A DNA stretch of 64,000 bases from Lycorma delicatula (GCF_047948215.1 NC_134456.1:15718230-15782229), one strand, 5' to 3'. Numbered from the stretch's first letter, positions 1-11,814 are shown. Notes: generated by a model from the sequence alone, not told the origin. Numbers and translations are program-made.

Positions 1-330
1 GGAAGAGCTATAAAAAATGACATGAGGATGCACTGCCATGGATTTTGTTTTTGCATGACAATGCCTGACCAGCAAATCAAGGTAGTGAGACGATCGGAAA
101 ATATTCAGTCATTCATCATATAGGTCTGTCTTCCCAGCAATTATTTTCTTTTTCTTCACCAGTGGCTTGCATTCCAAATGTTTGACGATGATGACGAATT
201 GAAAAATGACAGTTTTGGTTTAAGTTACCGGCAGTGGAAATTCTTGAGGGAATGAAGAGGCTTGTGAAATGCTATGAAAATGTGTTGAAGTTGAAAGCAG
301 CTATGTAGGAAAGTAGTGTATAAATGTAGT
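1..330 (+). mobile_element. mariner transposase C-terminal relic
   Basis: The + strand carries a broken mariner-type DDE transposase tail cut by the window start. A FLHDNA motif at 48-65 corresponds to the second catalytic Asp block (usually HDNARPH) and is followed at once by a stop. Around 140-220 the text matches the D-L-x-P-S-x-Y-F and F-D-D-D-x-E-L-K blocks, and at 261-305 the C-terminal block L-V-x-C-Y-E-x-V-L-K-L ends in a stop. At least two frame changes and a stop show it is dead. The family order of these blocks is established; the assignment is by eye. Confidence 0.72.
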
Positions 331-654
331 TTTTATGCATAAGTAATAAATTTGGTACATAGAGTTCAGTTTATTTCAGAACTGACCTTAATTTAAAAAA
401 CAGGCTTCATAGTTAGTTTTAAAAATAGATTTTTCTGAAAAAAGAAGATAAGTATCTAGAATACAGAATTTTATATTTCTGGTAGTTATTCAAACATGTC
501 GAATGTTAGAAATACATTTTTGGAATCAAATTTTATTTTGAAAACTGTAGTTAATAAAATTGCAAAATATAACACTAAAATGAAAGTAACACTTTAGAAG
601 AGTTCGTGTGTGACATTAAATATTATAATATATGTATATATATATTACAATAAT

Positions 655-1080
655 TAATCACGAAGTTCTCCTTGGACTTTCATAACCTATTCTGCTTATG
701 AAAATAATGGAAAAGGTTTATAATAAACATTCATCCTAAAATGCTTCGTTAGAGAGTTATAGCTAGTGATATATTTTGCTAGGATTTCAGTTATCCTGGT
801 GAAACAAGGTAATAAAATTTTTAGGATGTTAACCTAAGGGCCAGTGATTTCTTATGGTTTTTGACCTGAAATATTGAATGAAATAGGACCCAGAATCGTA
901 TCTGGAAAGTCGTATCGGGAAATTGGGAGTGAAAACTAATAAATTAGGTTAAAAAACCCCTGTTTTTTGTGTTAAATGAATAATAAACACATAAAACTTT
1001 AAACAAAACTTGTAGAGAATTTAATCCTAAACAAAGTTGTGTAAGATAAGCTGAATGAAACAAAGAAAAGTTAGAAAAAA
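655..1080. repeat. left arm of long inverted repeat
   Basis: The reverse complement of this segment matches 2330-2775. Shared landmarks include the stretch around 960-1060 (a run of C then a T-run, then a block reading towards gtgtaag) against 2336-2460, and the gaaaataatggaaaa block near 700 against its complement near 2710. Indels and substitutions are frequent. Confidence 0.75.
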
Positions 1081-1500
1081 TTTGAAACTAAAACCAAATA
1101 CTTTTTTGTGATGTGAAAAATTTGTAAAAAGAAAATTTACTGTTAAAGATGAAAAAAAACTGGAAATTACACAATTGTAAAATAAAAATAAATAATAAAA
1201 GATTGCTTAGATAATTTTTTTTATTAAGGTCAGAAATACAATAAATGAATTTGAAAAATTATTATTTCAAAGTTGTCAATAACAGCTGATCAGCAGTGCA
1301 CAATACTATATTAATGTACCTTACAGAATGATTTAAACACTAAGTATTCAAAATAAGTTTTTCGAATCGCAAGATTTCACAACTCGCTTGAAGTTTTACA
1401 ATCTTTGGGAAACAAGTTCTACATAGTATTCATATCAGCTATAAACGGTCTGTCCAACACGACACTGTTATTGATGAAATTATTATTGATGCAGTTCAGC

Positions 1501-1549
1501 CGCAGTCCAAGTGTTGGAACACCTGGTGTGTTCCAACACCTGGACTGCG
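1501..1549. repeat. 22-bp near-perfect hairpin inside the transposon
   Basis: Arms 1501-1522 and 1528-1549 are complementary at 21 of 22 positions around a 5-base loop (ctggt). It lies upstream of the recognisable catalytic part of the transposase, so it is not the element terminus. Confidence 0.85.
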
Positions 1550-1699
1550 CTTGATGGTTTTGCACTTGATGGACGCTTAAAAAACAAGATTTATCCTTGT
1601 CATAAACAGCTAGTTGCAGAACTCCACTTCGCAAGAAGCAGTGGAATGCAAATTGACAATTCTACAACAAGTATGTTTTGTTTATTGTCAAGGCGCTTG

Positions 1700-2220
1700 T
1701 GCAATGAGCATACATGCACAGAAGTAAGTCCTAATGAAACTGTGGAAGGTAATTTTCCATACAGATTTAGCATCAATGTATAGGTGTGGCCTTCTTTACA
1801 ATCAGCTGTTTGGGTCGTTAATTTTACGTGGCTGCTTAAATGCTGAGGTATATATACACTTCCTTTAAGAATTACTACAGCTTCTTGAAGTTTCTCTAGT
1901 GATGAATGTGAAATATACTTCCAGCACAACGGTGCATCTCCTCACTTGTGCTGTTTCTACTCGCTTAAATCATCATTTCCCTGAAAAATGTTTGGGTTGT
2001 GGAGGTCCATATTCCTGGCCACCAAGATAACCTGATCTAATGACTTTAGATTTGTGTGTGTGTGGTTGGATGAAAAATATTGTATAAAAAACAAAAATAT
2101 ATTCTTGTGAGTGAATTAATTGTCCACATTATGGATGCACTGAGCAACTTGAGCCCTAAAGAACTAAAAAGAGCGACAAAAGCAGTACCAAATGGTGCCA
2201 AGAAAGTTATTGAGAAATAG
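1700..2220 (+). pseudogene. DDE transposase relic (DDE_3-like, Tc1/mariner superfamily)
   Basis: In several + frames the DDE core of a common insect transposase can be read in order: F-S-I-N-V then C-G-L-L (1770-1800), an L-R-G-C-L-N-A-E-V-Y block (about 1822-1851), F-Q-H-N-G-A-S-P-H (about 1918-1945; the usual motif is FQQDGAPPH, so the catalytic Asp is replaced by Asn), then H-H-F-P-E-K and W-P-P-R-x-P-D-L (1970-2042) and the W-G/K-N-I-V-Y tail block. At least two frameshifts and several stops are present. It is a non-functional copy. Confidence 0.72.
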
Positions 2221-2329
2221 CAGGTTGATTATTGAATATTTTATTATAAACTGGTATATATAATACACTTAGGTCTCGTCTACTTGTAAATAAAATTTGT
2301 ATTGTTCTGACTTTCTGCGTTTTATTTAA

Positions 2330-2775
2330 CTTTTCTTACACAATTTCATTTTGTTTAGGATTAAATTCTACAAGTTTTGTTTAAAAGTTTTATCTGTTTA
2401 TTATACCCATTTAACAAAATTATTGTACGTCAAACATAAAAAACAGGGGTTTTTTATCCCAATTTATTGGTTCCCCCCAGATTTCTCAAAAATGCTGCAT
2501 ATACGGTTTTATCTTATTTGAACCTATTTATACAGGCCCTATTTTATTTGCAATTTTAAGATGATAAACCATAAGAAATCACTAATTCAGCCCCTTAATT
2601 ATTTTCCTAAAAATTTCATTAACTCATTTCGCTGGGGTAGCTGAAATCAGAGTGAAATCTTTCATTAGCCATAACTTAGCATTTTAGGATATATGTTTAC
2701 ATGAACTTTTTCCATTATTTTCATGAGTAGAAAGATTCTGAAAGTCCCAGGAGAGAGCTTCATGGTATATTCTGT
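2330..2775. repeat. right arm of long inverted repeat
   Basis: Inverted copy of 655-1080 (see that entry). The outer end, near 2755-2775, pairs with the region just inside 660. Past 2775 the similarity fades into AT-rich sequence. Confidence 0.75.
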
Positions 2776-3729
2776 ATATATGGGGTATTTGAATCATAAT
2801 GGTGTCAGTCCACTGCCATTTGTCATAAAATAGTATTTTGCATTTGCTGCCCTAAAAAACTCAACACAACTTAAGCCCATGTTATAAAAAATTACATTAA
2901 TTTTTTTTTTTAATTTCTAAAAGCGATTAAATTAATTTTGACAGTTACAACAGTATATTTGTAAATATTTACTTGAGAAAATAAATAGTACATTCAGATT
3001 TTTAGAAACTTAAATTTTTTATTAATTACTATAACATTACATTCAGTTAAAGAAGTTAATTTTTGTTTAAATATATAGTAGATTAATTTACAAAATATAT
3101 ATAAAAATATATAGTAAACTATTGTTTAATTAAAAAAATATGTAGTAAAAAATATAAAAATCATTTCAATATTAAGCAAAAAAGTAACATAATTGTTGAC
3201 CAGTTTCAAACTTCCTTTACAAGCTTCTGATCCCCTTGAAGAAGAGTGGTTGAATGGTGGAATATATTTCAATTAATATTTCTTTCTGGTAGTTTATCAC
3301 GCATGGACCATTGTAATGATTTTCTTGTTTAATGTTTGCCAAACTTTTTGATTGACCATCTTTGTTGAATTTAATATTCAACTTGCTCGAAGGGTTGGGA
3401 GTGTCTTCATCTAATGTCTATTTATAGAAGATTGAGGGAGCGGGTTCTCTTGTTTATAACAGTCATTTTATTTTAAACCAATTTACAGCTTTTATGAAGT
3501 TGTCTTCCTGCATTTTCAAAGGAGTGTGTTTGTTGTCTCCTGGGGGTCTGAATTATGTTATACTAACAATTTGGAATATAGATAATTTTATGTCGAGAAG
3601 CTTCCTCATTTAGGCCAAAGTCTGAATCATTCAAAAGATAAGTGGCCAGTTACCATAAACTTATGGTCAATTATTTCTATTGTAGTTGACTTTTTTTTGT
3701 TATTAGTGTTGCAAAGAAATGCCATTTAC
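2776..3729. other. AT-rich spacer, nothing recognised
   Basis: AT-rich with long A/T runs up to about 3180, then a more balanced block (3180-3600) that has no reading frame I can assign. No splice-bounded exon, RNA gene or repeat boundary was seen. Confidence 0.4.
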
Positions 3730-4591
3730 ATACCCCCCACAAGTGGGGGAGTGTCGGACTTGCACGCGTTCGGCTAGATGTTATTTAGAGCCTATGTGTC
3801 CCTGCATCCTACAGATTATAACACTGTTTCTCCCCACCTGAGGTCCGGTTAAGCATAGCACAACCTCAGGGGTGCCTTCGAGCTTGGGAGGCAAGAGTCC
3901 CAGTACCTCATTACCATCACCCATCTGCAGAAGTGCAGATGAACGATGGCTCTGCAGAGGGCTGTCTTTCAACCCTTTGCTGTCTGGTCCAAATCTTCAC
4001 CTGGTCCCAGGATGTTTTTCATGTCTTATCTCATCCTAATTCTCCCTTGGGGTCTTCGGTCACTCATAAGAACATTCCACCTCAGTGAGCTGTCCCCTCC
4101 CTATCGATGCTACCTGTGATGTTCCCTCCTACCTGCCGCTATCCTTGTGCTGAAATATTTTATCACTAATAATCATGTCGCCGCCCCTCCTTGTTCTTAG
4201 CTTGTAGCAATAGTTTTTTTAATGCCTTCCAGTTATTTTCAGTGGCCAGAATAAATGACACTAGGCCTTCCAGAATTAACGTCTATACCAGATTGCATAC
4301 GCCAGGGGTGCCATTCTTTGAACATGGAAATTGTGTGCTCAGTGTCCACCCGCTGCAAAACATACAGCAGGGGGAATCACACCTGCCAAATCTGTGGAGA
4401 TAAAATTCAAAGGTGCCATGTCCAGTGAGCATCTGTGTAACAAAGTAGTTAATCTCTCTATGCTTAATCTTAATCTCTCGTTAATCTCTTCCTCCAGGTA
4501 TCTCTAACAATTGCATCAACCTCAGACTTTTCCATGCCCTTGAAGTGAAGTGTTTGCTCTTTGATTTGTAAATCGACAGGCAAAACAGAGG

Positions 4592-5500
4592 TCAGCACAC
4601 GTGCTGCCTCATGTGATAATGTGCGGTAACTAGAAACAACACCCAACAACATTTGCTGCCACATCCCAAACTGGGGCGGTGAAAAGTAGGGCAGACATGA
4701 CCATTGACATAATCGGTCTGCACTTGGATGCCCTTGAGGCTGTCCGGGTCGACATCAGCATATTTAGCATCTTCAGTTTTTCTCTGAGCTTTGGTATCTG
4801 TCCACAACAGACTAAACTTACAGGCCATGTTTATCTGCACACCCAGATAATTTATTATGTCTTTACCCTGAAGAGGCTGTCCACCGACCCTAACATTAAT
4901 TCTACTAGCTTTCTGTCTACTAGTGAGAATAATGTACACACACTTCTGTGGTGCTAATTCTAGACAGTAATCTTGCATCCATGTTGCAATCGCAGCTAAG
5001 GCAGTATTGTTGTCTCCTCCAAATCAGCCTTTGTTCTGCTGCTCACCAGTACAGCAAGATCGTCTGCAAAAGCCACAGTTTGTTTCTGGTGGTAACTGAA
5101 GACTAGGACACAGTCATAGACCAGTAACCATAACAAAGGTCCCAGGACTGATCCTTGGGAGGGACGCCTCTGAAAACCTGGAACTTAGTACTCTGCCCTG
5201 TGTTTCTGCCGCTATCCATCTCTCTGACAAGTATTCTGCTATTTGCCTCCGGAGATAAGCACTTATGCCCTTAGTCATCAATGCTGACATAATCGCATCT
5301 CAAGTACAAATGTCCAGCAATATCATCATGGGCATTCTCCTTGTCTGCTGCGTCCCTTGCTTAGCAGAGATGGCCCAAGTCACAACTTTCTGCAAAGTTT
5401 GCAGCATTGACCTGCCTTGCTAAAACCCATATTCCACCACCCGCTTCTTCTACAGTTATAAGTTGTTATATAATAGGGGATGCAAACATTCTTTTGATCG
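4592..5500 (-). pseudogene. reverse transcriptase domain of the R1-like element
   Basis: On the - strand the RT fingers/palm blocks are visible: G-V-P and QGSVLGP (about 5138-5170, split by a one-base frameshift), then V-A-F-A-D-D-L-A with the catalytic FADD at 5059-5070, then K-x-V-Y-I-I-L and G-G-Q-P-L-x-G-K and Y-L-G-V-Q blocks within 4592-4978. FADD in place of YADD is normal for this group. The open stretch 4592-4978 is the longest intact piece. Confidence 0.82.
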
Positions 5501-6313
5501 CCTTGCCCATATTATTTATGTGATAAAGTGGCCGGTAATCAATGTTGGCTTCATTTTCTGTATGTTTTGGTAAAAATACCTATCTCTAGTCTTTCCAACA
5601 TCTTGGAATACATTTATGCTCTAGCTCGTAGTTAGTGATGTCAGTCATTTCCCACGGAACTTTCTTAACAAGACTTTCCTAAGGAAAGTGTCTTGATACC
5701 CTGGCAAGCGCCTGACAAGCCTTTTTGTGATTATTTGATAAGCCTGTTCCCATGGATCAATGTCTAACTTGCTACATAACTCCTTCCATTTATTGATCTT
5801 GGCCTGTTTTATCTTGTAGTTGAGCTTTTGTCGAGCAGCGATGTATCTACTTGCAGCTTTGTCTTACTCGGCGCTGTTGGCTCTTCTCATTCTCACTCTG
5901 GAGGTTCTGCTTCATCTGTGCTATTGCATCTGGCCACCAGTAAACCAAATAAAACCTACCAGCAGGTCTTGGCAACAATGCTATCTATCTCCTGGAGTAT
6001 AAGGTCTTGTAGAGTTCCGGCAATGTCTGCCTTCCATCACTAATTTTTCTGACCACATTTGAAACAACTGCTGACACCTGCTTTTGAGTCAGTCGCAGCG
6101 ATTTAATACAGCCGGCCATCTTGAGCAAGGATGAATCATCTACCTCAAGCAGAGTTACCAGGTGATCACTAGCGATTCCCTCCTATACGACCCTCCAGCT
6201 GCATCTGGAGCGATCCCACTTGTTGCCCAAGATTGTTAGTTCAAGCACTGACCTGAGCCCTCTGGCTTCATACATTGGCGTGTTGTTGTTTAAACAGAAA
6301 AGACCTGCTGTCA

Positions 6314-6700
6314 TCATAAATTCCACGAGGCTGTCACAGCACTATTAGTATATGAGCTGCCCGCTACGATGACCTTACTATTTATGTTGCCCACCAAGAT
6401 AACCTTCTTGACCGACCTGGCAACAATGCCATGAAGTCTTCCCATATAAGCCTCGAACTCCGGCAAATTACAATTGGGGCTAATATATGCCCCTGTCAAA
6501 AGAAACCCAGACAACTCGACTGCTAGTATTCCTTCACCTCTGTAGAACAACTGCCATCCCCACATGCCACTAACGTTCTGGATGGCCACATTTCCTATAG
6601 CATCTGCACACCACTCACTCTTAGGAGTGGTGTATCTATTGGGCTCAATGGTGACCAAAATATCAACAAGACCCCCTTGACAGCTCCCCCGGTAATTCAC
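6314..6700 (-). pseudogene. endonuclease (EEP) domain of the R1-like element
   Basis: A 128-codon open stretch on the - strand. It contains G-A-Y-I-S-P-N, a helix with F-E-A-Y-M, and I-L-V-G-N-I-N-S-K, which aligns with the G-D-F-N-A-K block of retrotransposon exonuclease/endonuclease/phosphatase domains. The catalytic-site Asp of GDFN is replaced here (GNIN), so the copy is probably dead. It lies between the gag and RT relics, as expected. Confidence 0.72.
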
Positions 6701-6764
6701 GGGAGAGTATACTACGGTTTGCGTTTGACAGGATTATCCTAATCATGTCTGCCTTTGCCGCACA

Positions 6765-6992
6765 TCATGCCTCCGGTGTGGTGTTTGAAACTGTTGCAAT
6801 CTTAGCATTTATTCCCTCTTGACATTCTCTTATGTGATGATCTTTGCTGTCACAGTCGTAGCATAAATCTAATCTGTTTGGACCCCGGCACTCGAAGCTC
6901 CTGTGGCTCCAGTCCCAACATATATAACATTTGTTGCTATCTACTGTGATATAGGCCCGACAATGGACCCACCCATTCTTTAGAGAATTCAA
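6765..6992 (-). pseudogene. gag-like protein with two CCHC zinc knuckles
   Basis: The - strand frame shows two consecutive C-x2-C-x4-H-x4-C zinc knuckles, starting C-Y-I-C and C-Y-D-C about 20 residues apart. Paired or triple knuckles of this type sit at the C terminus of the ORF1 protein of R1 and Jockey-group non-LTR elements and bind the element RNA. The N-terminal part of the ORF is missing. Confidence 0.82.
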
Positions 6993-7194
6993 GAGTAGTT
7001 TACTTTCTCTTTTTTTTAACAGATAGCATATTCATAAATATAAACACAGGGATAAGTTGACATATTCAATTTTATAAATATCAGTCAACATGATTCATAC
7101 ATATGGGCACAAGACAACGATATGACAACCCATATTTGTATCTTGAAAACTCGTTCTGTTTTTGAGGGAATGGGAATATATATATGAGCACAAT

Positions 7195-8360
7195 AAATAC
7201 AGGATGTACAAAAAAGAATATTGGGATTTTAAACCTATTTAATATCTGTTAACTTTGACTTACAGTAATGAGTCGCAAATAAAATGAAAGAGTAACTCAA
7301 ACAGTTTTTCCTACCAGTCTTCAATGTGAGATCTTTCACCACATGGGCCATACCTAACCAGTTGGAGAGTTTGTCCCATTCTTTGACCAACATGTATGGA
7401 GTATGGAGTAATGAAATTAATAGCTGCTTCATTCCTCTGCCTCAAGTCGAATAGATCAGAAGGTAGACATTAGACCTTTATAAAGCCACAAAGGAAAAAA
7501 TCACATAGGGGTCAGATTAAGTGACCTTTGGAGGCCTCTGCAAACAAGCTGTGTCACCAGGTCAATGACAAACAATCCAGTAGTCGGAGAAAACATTCAA
7601 CCGATCTTGTACAGAGTTACGCCAGAAAGGAAAAGCATCGTCTTGTTGCCAGATAAAATTCTCTGTTCATGTATGCAGCGTATCCATATAAGCAATTTAT
7701 GTTATGCTTGTTTCAGTGAAAAAGAATGTCTTGTAAAATTGCTGTCAGGACATTGCACAGAAAACATTTAATTTTGGGGAGTCCCTTTTGCATTGTAAGA
7801 ATTCATGGGGATTTGAACCCCCCCCCCCCCAGATAAGGACATTATGAGTGTTAAGTTTTCACTGAACATAAAACAATGAGGAAAAAATGTCATCATTTCA
7901 ATTGTAAAGTCGGCACAGCCAGTTTAGTCTATTGACCTCAAAGCCTGTTACAGCTGTAAATAGTATGGACACACATGTAAGAGATTCCTTAAAACATTCC
8001 ACACTGTCATCATCAGCATTGCTAGTTCATGGCTGGGCTTTATAACAGATGTTTTAAGACCATGCAAAAATAACCCTGACACATGGAACATTTTTTTTTC
8101 AGACACCTTTGGTCATCCTATACTCTTCCATTTATACAGATATCTGGTCATTCTAAACTGATTATGCCATCAATGAATGTTATTGTCACTTGGAGAATCA
8201 ATTAGACTTTCTTGGGAGTACATGTTGAACTGTAACCGTAGATTCACATTTAGTAAACTGTAAAACACCAAAGGCTTTCTGTTCATTAGTTGCCATCTTT
8301 GCTTGTAGTGCTGTCAAGCAGAAAGGTGGGGAATCAATTTTTGGCCAAGCACACAACTAT
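7195..8360 (-). mobile_element. DDE transposon relic with HTH N-terminus
   Basis: A nearly full-length but shattered transposase runs on the - strand. Near 8310-8250 is an N-terminal M-A-T-x-E-Q-K block followed by A-F-G-V-L-Q-F and V-T-V-Q, typical of the DUF4817-like helix-turn-helix of a widespread insect transposase. Next come N-P-H-E-F (about 7805), S-P-K-L-N-V-F-C-A-M (about 7765), F-I-W-Q-Q-D-D (about 7650), W-R-N-S-V (about 7620), a P-P-K-x-x-x-S-D block (about 7530) and L-R-Q-R-N-E-A (about 7440), in order and at near-normal spacing. Many stops and frameshifts interrupt it. A 13-base C tract (7818-7830) lies beside the N-P-H-E-F block. Confidence 0.78.
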
Positions 8361-8539
8361 AACTGTCCATTTTGCTCTTTAATTCTAGCCTTAATCAACA
8401 TACTACACCTTATCCAAGAGATACTATTACAAATTAAAAACTCAATATTATTTTTTTCTATATTCAGTATTTATTTGAGAATTCTACCCATGTGAATAGC
8501 AATGTTACATCTACCTGAGAAGCAGAATGCAATGATTTT

Positions 8540-9000
8540 ATTCATATTTAAATTTATATGATTACAATCCATCTAGTGAATAATTTTTTGGAGTGCTGTC
8601 TTACAATTTTCAATTCCTTTTATATAATTATCCTCATATATGATCGTGTCATCTGTGAAAAGGAAGTGAATGAATATAATAATAGAAGATTTTGAGGCAA
8701 ATAATTAATAAGGAACAAGAAAATCAAGGGACATGGGCACTTCCTGTGGCACTCTGTTCTAAATCTTGAAGTGAGAACCTAAATTCTATATGTGTATTCT
8801 TTACAAAAAATGAAATTTCAACTATCTTGTATTTACAGTTGGTAAGGAATGACTATGACTAACCAATTTTAAGCAGCTTCTCTGATACCTTACCTACTAA
8901 GTTATCATCAGTAAGAAATGTGAAACTAAATTAAATGCTTTTCTGATCACAAAAAATTGAAAATGGGATCTTTTTGTTGCCTAACCAATTTAAAATATTT
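8540..9000 (-). mobile_element. non-LTR retrotransposon RT relic (Jockey/CR1 type)
   Basis: On the - strand the RT core can be followed: K-A-F-N-L-V-S-H (usually KAFDxVxH), L-L-K-I-G, S-F-L-T-N, then V-P-Q (usually GVPQGS) and F-T-D-D-T (usually FADDT, near 8645-8660). The spacing is right for the palm domain of a Jockey/CR1/L2-type element. It is broken by stops and frameshifts. It abuts the DDE relic at 7195-8360, and neither end is defined. Confidence 0.7.
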
Positions 9001-9781
9001 TCCAAAAACCATAAAATGACTATGTTAGTCTACTTTTTTTTTTTTTCAAAAAACCATTCTGAAATCTTATCAAAAGTTTCACTTTTTAATAAATATTAAA
9101 AGTCTTTTTTTTTTTAATTTTTCGTAATTCTTTAGAAAATGTGGACAGTAACAAAATTGATCCATAATTTTGTAAGTTAAGTATCAAACCTTTTTTTTTT
9201 AAGAAGGAAATAATACAGAAATCTTAAGACAGCTGGAAAATATACCGATCTGTAAATATTTAGTAATGATATATTTGTAAGTGGGACAATAATAATATCT
9301 ACAACTTCTTTTAAAATATTGGGAGTATTTATAATTATATTTCCAGCTGAAATATAACATTATGTCTTGGGCCTACTTTTAAAAAATGTAGAAATAAGTT
9401 TGCAGAATATAAAAATTGACTGTCAGATCTTTATTTGGTGTAAGATAAATGTGAATATTAAGTTTTTAGTAAATTAAAAATTCTGCCACTGTTTATATTT
9501 TAATCATAATCAATTTATTCTCAAAAAAGTAAATAAGAATATTTTTTACCTGTATATCAAACCAGACAACTATTTTTGTATTAATACTTTCCATTCAAGA
9601 AAGGACCCTATCTTAGTTCAGTTAAATTACCTAACTTAACTGCTGTTAGTTATTTTTTCGCATTCCTTTCACCAAGTTTGGGAATCCTTACTAATTTGTT
9701 TTTTAGTTTTTCTTTGATTTAATTCTCATAGAATGTGTAGGCTATTTGAAATTTTATGTAATTTTTTTTCTTTTTTTACAG
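9001..9781. other. AT-rich intronic sequence upstream of INTU exon
   Basis: Very AT-rich with T-runs and no reading frame of note. It ends in a long pyrimidine tract and acag at 9778-9781, the acceptor of the first visible INTU exon. The preceding exon was not recognised between 1 and 9781 and probably lies outside the window. Confidence 0.55.
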
Positions 9782-9965
9782 TTTATTGGCTGGAAAACAA
9801 AATTCATTGTTTCATTATGTTCAATTGGATAAATTAGAAGATGTTATGCTTTGTCCACCAGTTGGTCGGGAGACAAATCAGCCATTATTAAATCTGGTTC
9901 TAGAGAAATTTCGTTCTTCAGCTCAAACTATACACTCACTGCTACAAAATACTGTACAGTTTAAG
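9782..9965 (+). CDS. INTU: Inturned-like protein, antepenultimate exon
   Basis: An internal coding exon of 184 bases with an excellent polypyrimidine/AG acceptor (9764-9781) and a consensus donor (AAG then GTACGT at 9966). The frame starts after one leftover base and encodes about 61 residues, including S-L-F-H-Y-V-Q-L-D and V-M-L-C-P-P, then a long helix to the exon end. Joined to the next two exons it gives an uninterrupted C-terminus of about 144 residues. This fits the third longin-like domain of Inturned, a CPLANE-complex component acting in planar polarity and ciliogenesis. Proteins sharing that fold (for example HPS4 or CCZ1) are the main alternatives. Confidence 0.72.
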
Positions 9966-11462
9966 GTACGTGACCTACTTTAATATTATATTTTTGTATA
10001 ATAATTATATAGATTTTATTCTCTAGTGAGAAGAAGCTGTGTATGCATGTTTGTGTGTGTTTTCTCTAAAATGAGTGTATTATGATTTCTTGATGTACAC
10101 AGTCTGTTCTACTCATTCTCATGTCTCAATTCAGATACAAAAAGGCATCAGTCAGAGTTGCTTTCTTCGTTATAGTTATGATATTCGTTATAGTCAGTCT
10201 CTATTGTAAATAGTGTGAATACTCATTTGCAGAGTATATAATCTGCATTTCATACCAATGTGAAAACAAAGTACGTTGTGTACTAATGTACTGCACTTGA
10301 TTCTGTGAAAAGGTAACAGAAAACCATCTTTTACTGCTCACTTTCTCTTGGAAGGCTGGCATGGAATGCTTGTTATCTTAAGAATACGTTTGGCATTTTT
10401 TTAGTGTGATATATCTATGTTAGAGCACCTTCAATCATGCACCTACAAGACTGGTGGATCTTTTTCATTTTTATAAATTTTGCATCAATTTGATTTCTTT
10501 ATAATAACACTAACGCAACAGTTTACGTAACTTTTATTTTATTGCTTTTCGTTATTCTCTATAGTTTTTTTTTTATTACAATATTTGTAAAAGACAAAAT
10601 CTTTTATCTATTTGTTAATCCTTTGTTAATGACCCTATTCCCATATGTTCATAAATATTATAGGTTAATAATTTTTATAAACAACTAAAAAAATCAGCAG
10701 ATGTGAGATTCATATAGTTTTTTTTTTTTAGATTCCTGTAAATATTATTATAAATAATTTTTTTTAAAAATGTCTCCTTTATTGAGTCTATGTAAAAAAA
10801 ATAATAAAAGCCAAAAAAAATGAACACTTATAAAAAAGTAGTTTAATAAAAACTAAGACCTCTCAGTGATAAGATTGAAATGATCACTACAATGGTTTGT
10901 CACCACTGTTGTGATGGCACATAATACAATAAATTACTTGAACCATTCAAAAATCTTTAAATGGAGTTTTTTTTCAGAAATTTGAGGCAAGTTGGAAGCT
11001 ACCATTCTTGAATTAAAGTAGGGACTCTCCTTCAAGCATCCTGATGAGGACATCAATATACTCTGTTATAAACTGCCCTTGTGAAAAGAAAGCTTACTTT
11101 AAACATCTCAGAAATTGTAGTATATATTTTTATATAACAATTTACAGCCTGATGATGGTTGTATAATTCCTCATGAGGTAGCATTTTATAATGTTGTGAA
11201 AGAAAAAGAAAATTCCAATGCAAGAATAAAATTCCAATGTCCTGTTTAATAAATCAGTGCCCATAGGTTACTATTGAAATTAATCATTGTGGGTGCAGTT
11301 TTATTCCATAATTTACATATATATTAGTGACTAATAAATGTAACAGGTTTATACCATTTAAATGTAAAAAAGTAAGTTCTTGAAATAAAAATAATACATA
11401 GCATTTATCTATGTATTTTATGTATTCTAATAATTTTCAATTATTTTTTTAATTTCTTTTAG

Positions 11463-11602
11463 AAGTTAAATGCTCAAGAAGTTCATGAATCCCTAATTAA
11501 TAAGTCATTAGTTGTAATTAAAGAATATGGAGTATTATTTGAAGCAGAATTAGAACAAGGCAAGAAATCATCTGTGGTTTCATTAAATTTTTGGGTTGTT
11601 GG
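11463..11602 (+). CDS. INTU: Inturned-like protein, penultimate exon
   Basis: A 140-base exon with acceptor tttctttt-AG at 11461-11462 and donor GG-GTAAGT at 11603. The previous exon ends at phase 0, and this one continues in frame and ends two bases into a Gly codon. It encodes a strand-helix segment with E-Y-G-V-L-F-E followed by N-F-W-V-V-G; the V-L-F-E and W-V-V-G-R blocks are what I associate with the Inturned C-terminus. Codon use is that of an ordinary host gene in AT-rich DNA, with no stops. Intron 1 (9966-11462) is about 1.5 kb and holds nothing recognisable. Confidence 0.75.
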
Positions 11603-11814
11603 GTAAGTTATGTTAAAATTAGCTAAAAAGTAAATGTACATGTGATTGCTGTTAGATTGTATTACGTATTCATAAGAATTTATATATAAAATTATAATAA
11701 AGAAATAAATATGAATTCTCATAAAAGAATACATAAAAATTAATTGTTTGCATCAGTATGTAACTCTACACATTTTATGATAATGAATACCTGGTGTAAA
11801 TTAGTTATATCAGG

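Larger units (their letters stand above)
654..2775 (+). mobile_element. DDE transposon relic with very long inverted repeats
   Basis: Two inverted arms (about 655-1080 and 2330-2775) flank a degenerate DDE transposase on the + strand, so the unit reads as one DNA transposon of about 2.1 kb. The arms align over about 430 bp with many substitutions, which implies age. The transposase matches insect DDE_3-type proteins of the Tc1/mariner superfamily rather than classical mariner. Arms this long are unusual for that group; a Tc1-like element caught between two inverted copies of another repeat is an alternative. I saw no clear target-site duplication. Confidence 0.7.
3730..6995 (-). mobile_element. 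R1-clade-like non-LTR retrotransposon, decayed
   Basis: Read on the - strand, the parts of a non-LTR element appear in the expected order: gag zinc knuckles (6765-6992), apurinic-type endonuclease (6314-6700), reverse transcriptase (about 5500-4590) and a 3' region ending near 3730. The RT blocks and the paired CCHC knuckles fit the R1 clade. Frameshifts and stops break every domain. The 5' end is truncated near 6995 next to a T-rich tract. A GC-rich inverted repeat (3734-3749) sits at the 3' end. No target duplication or poly(A) was identified. Confidence 0.82.
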
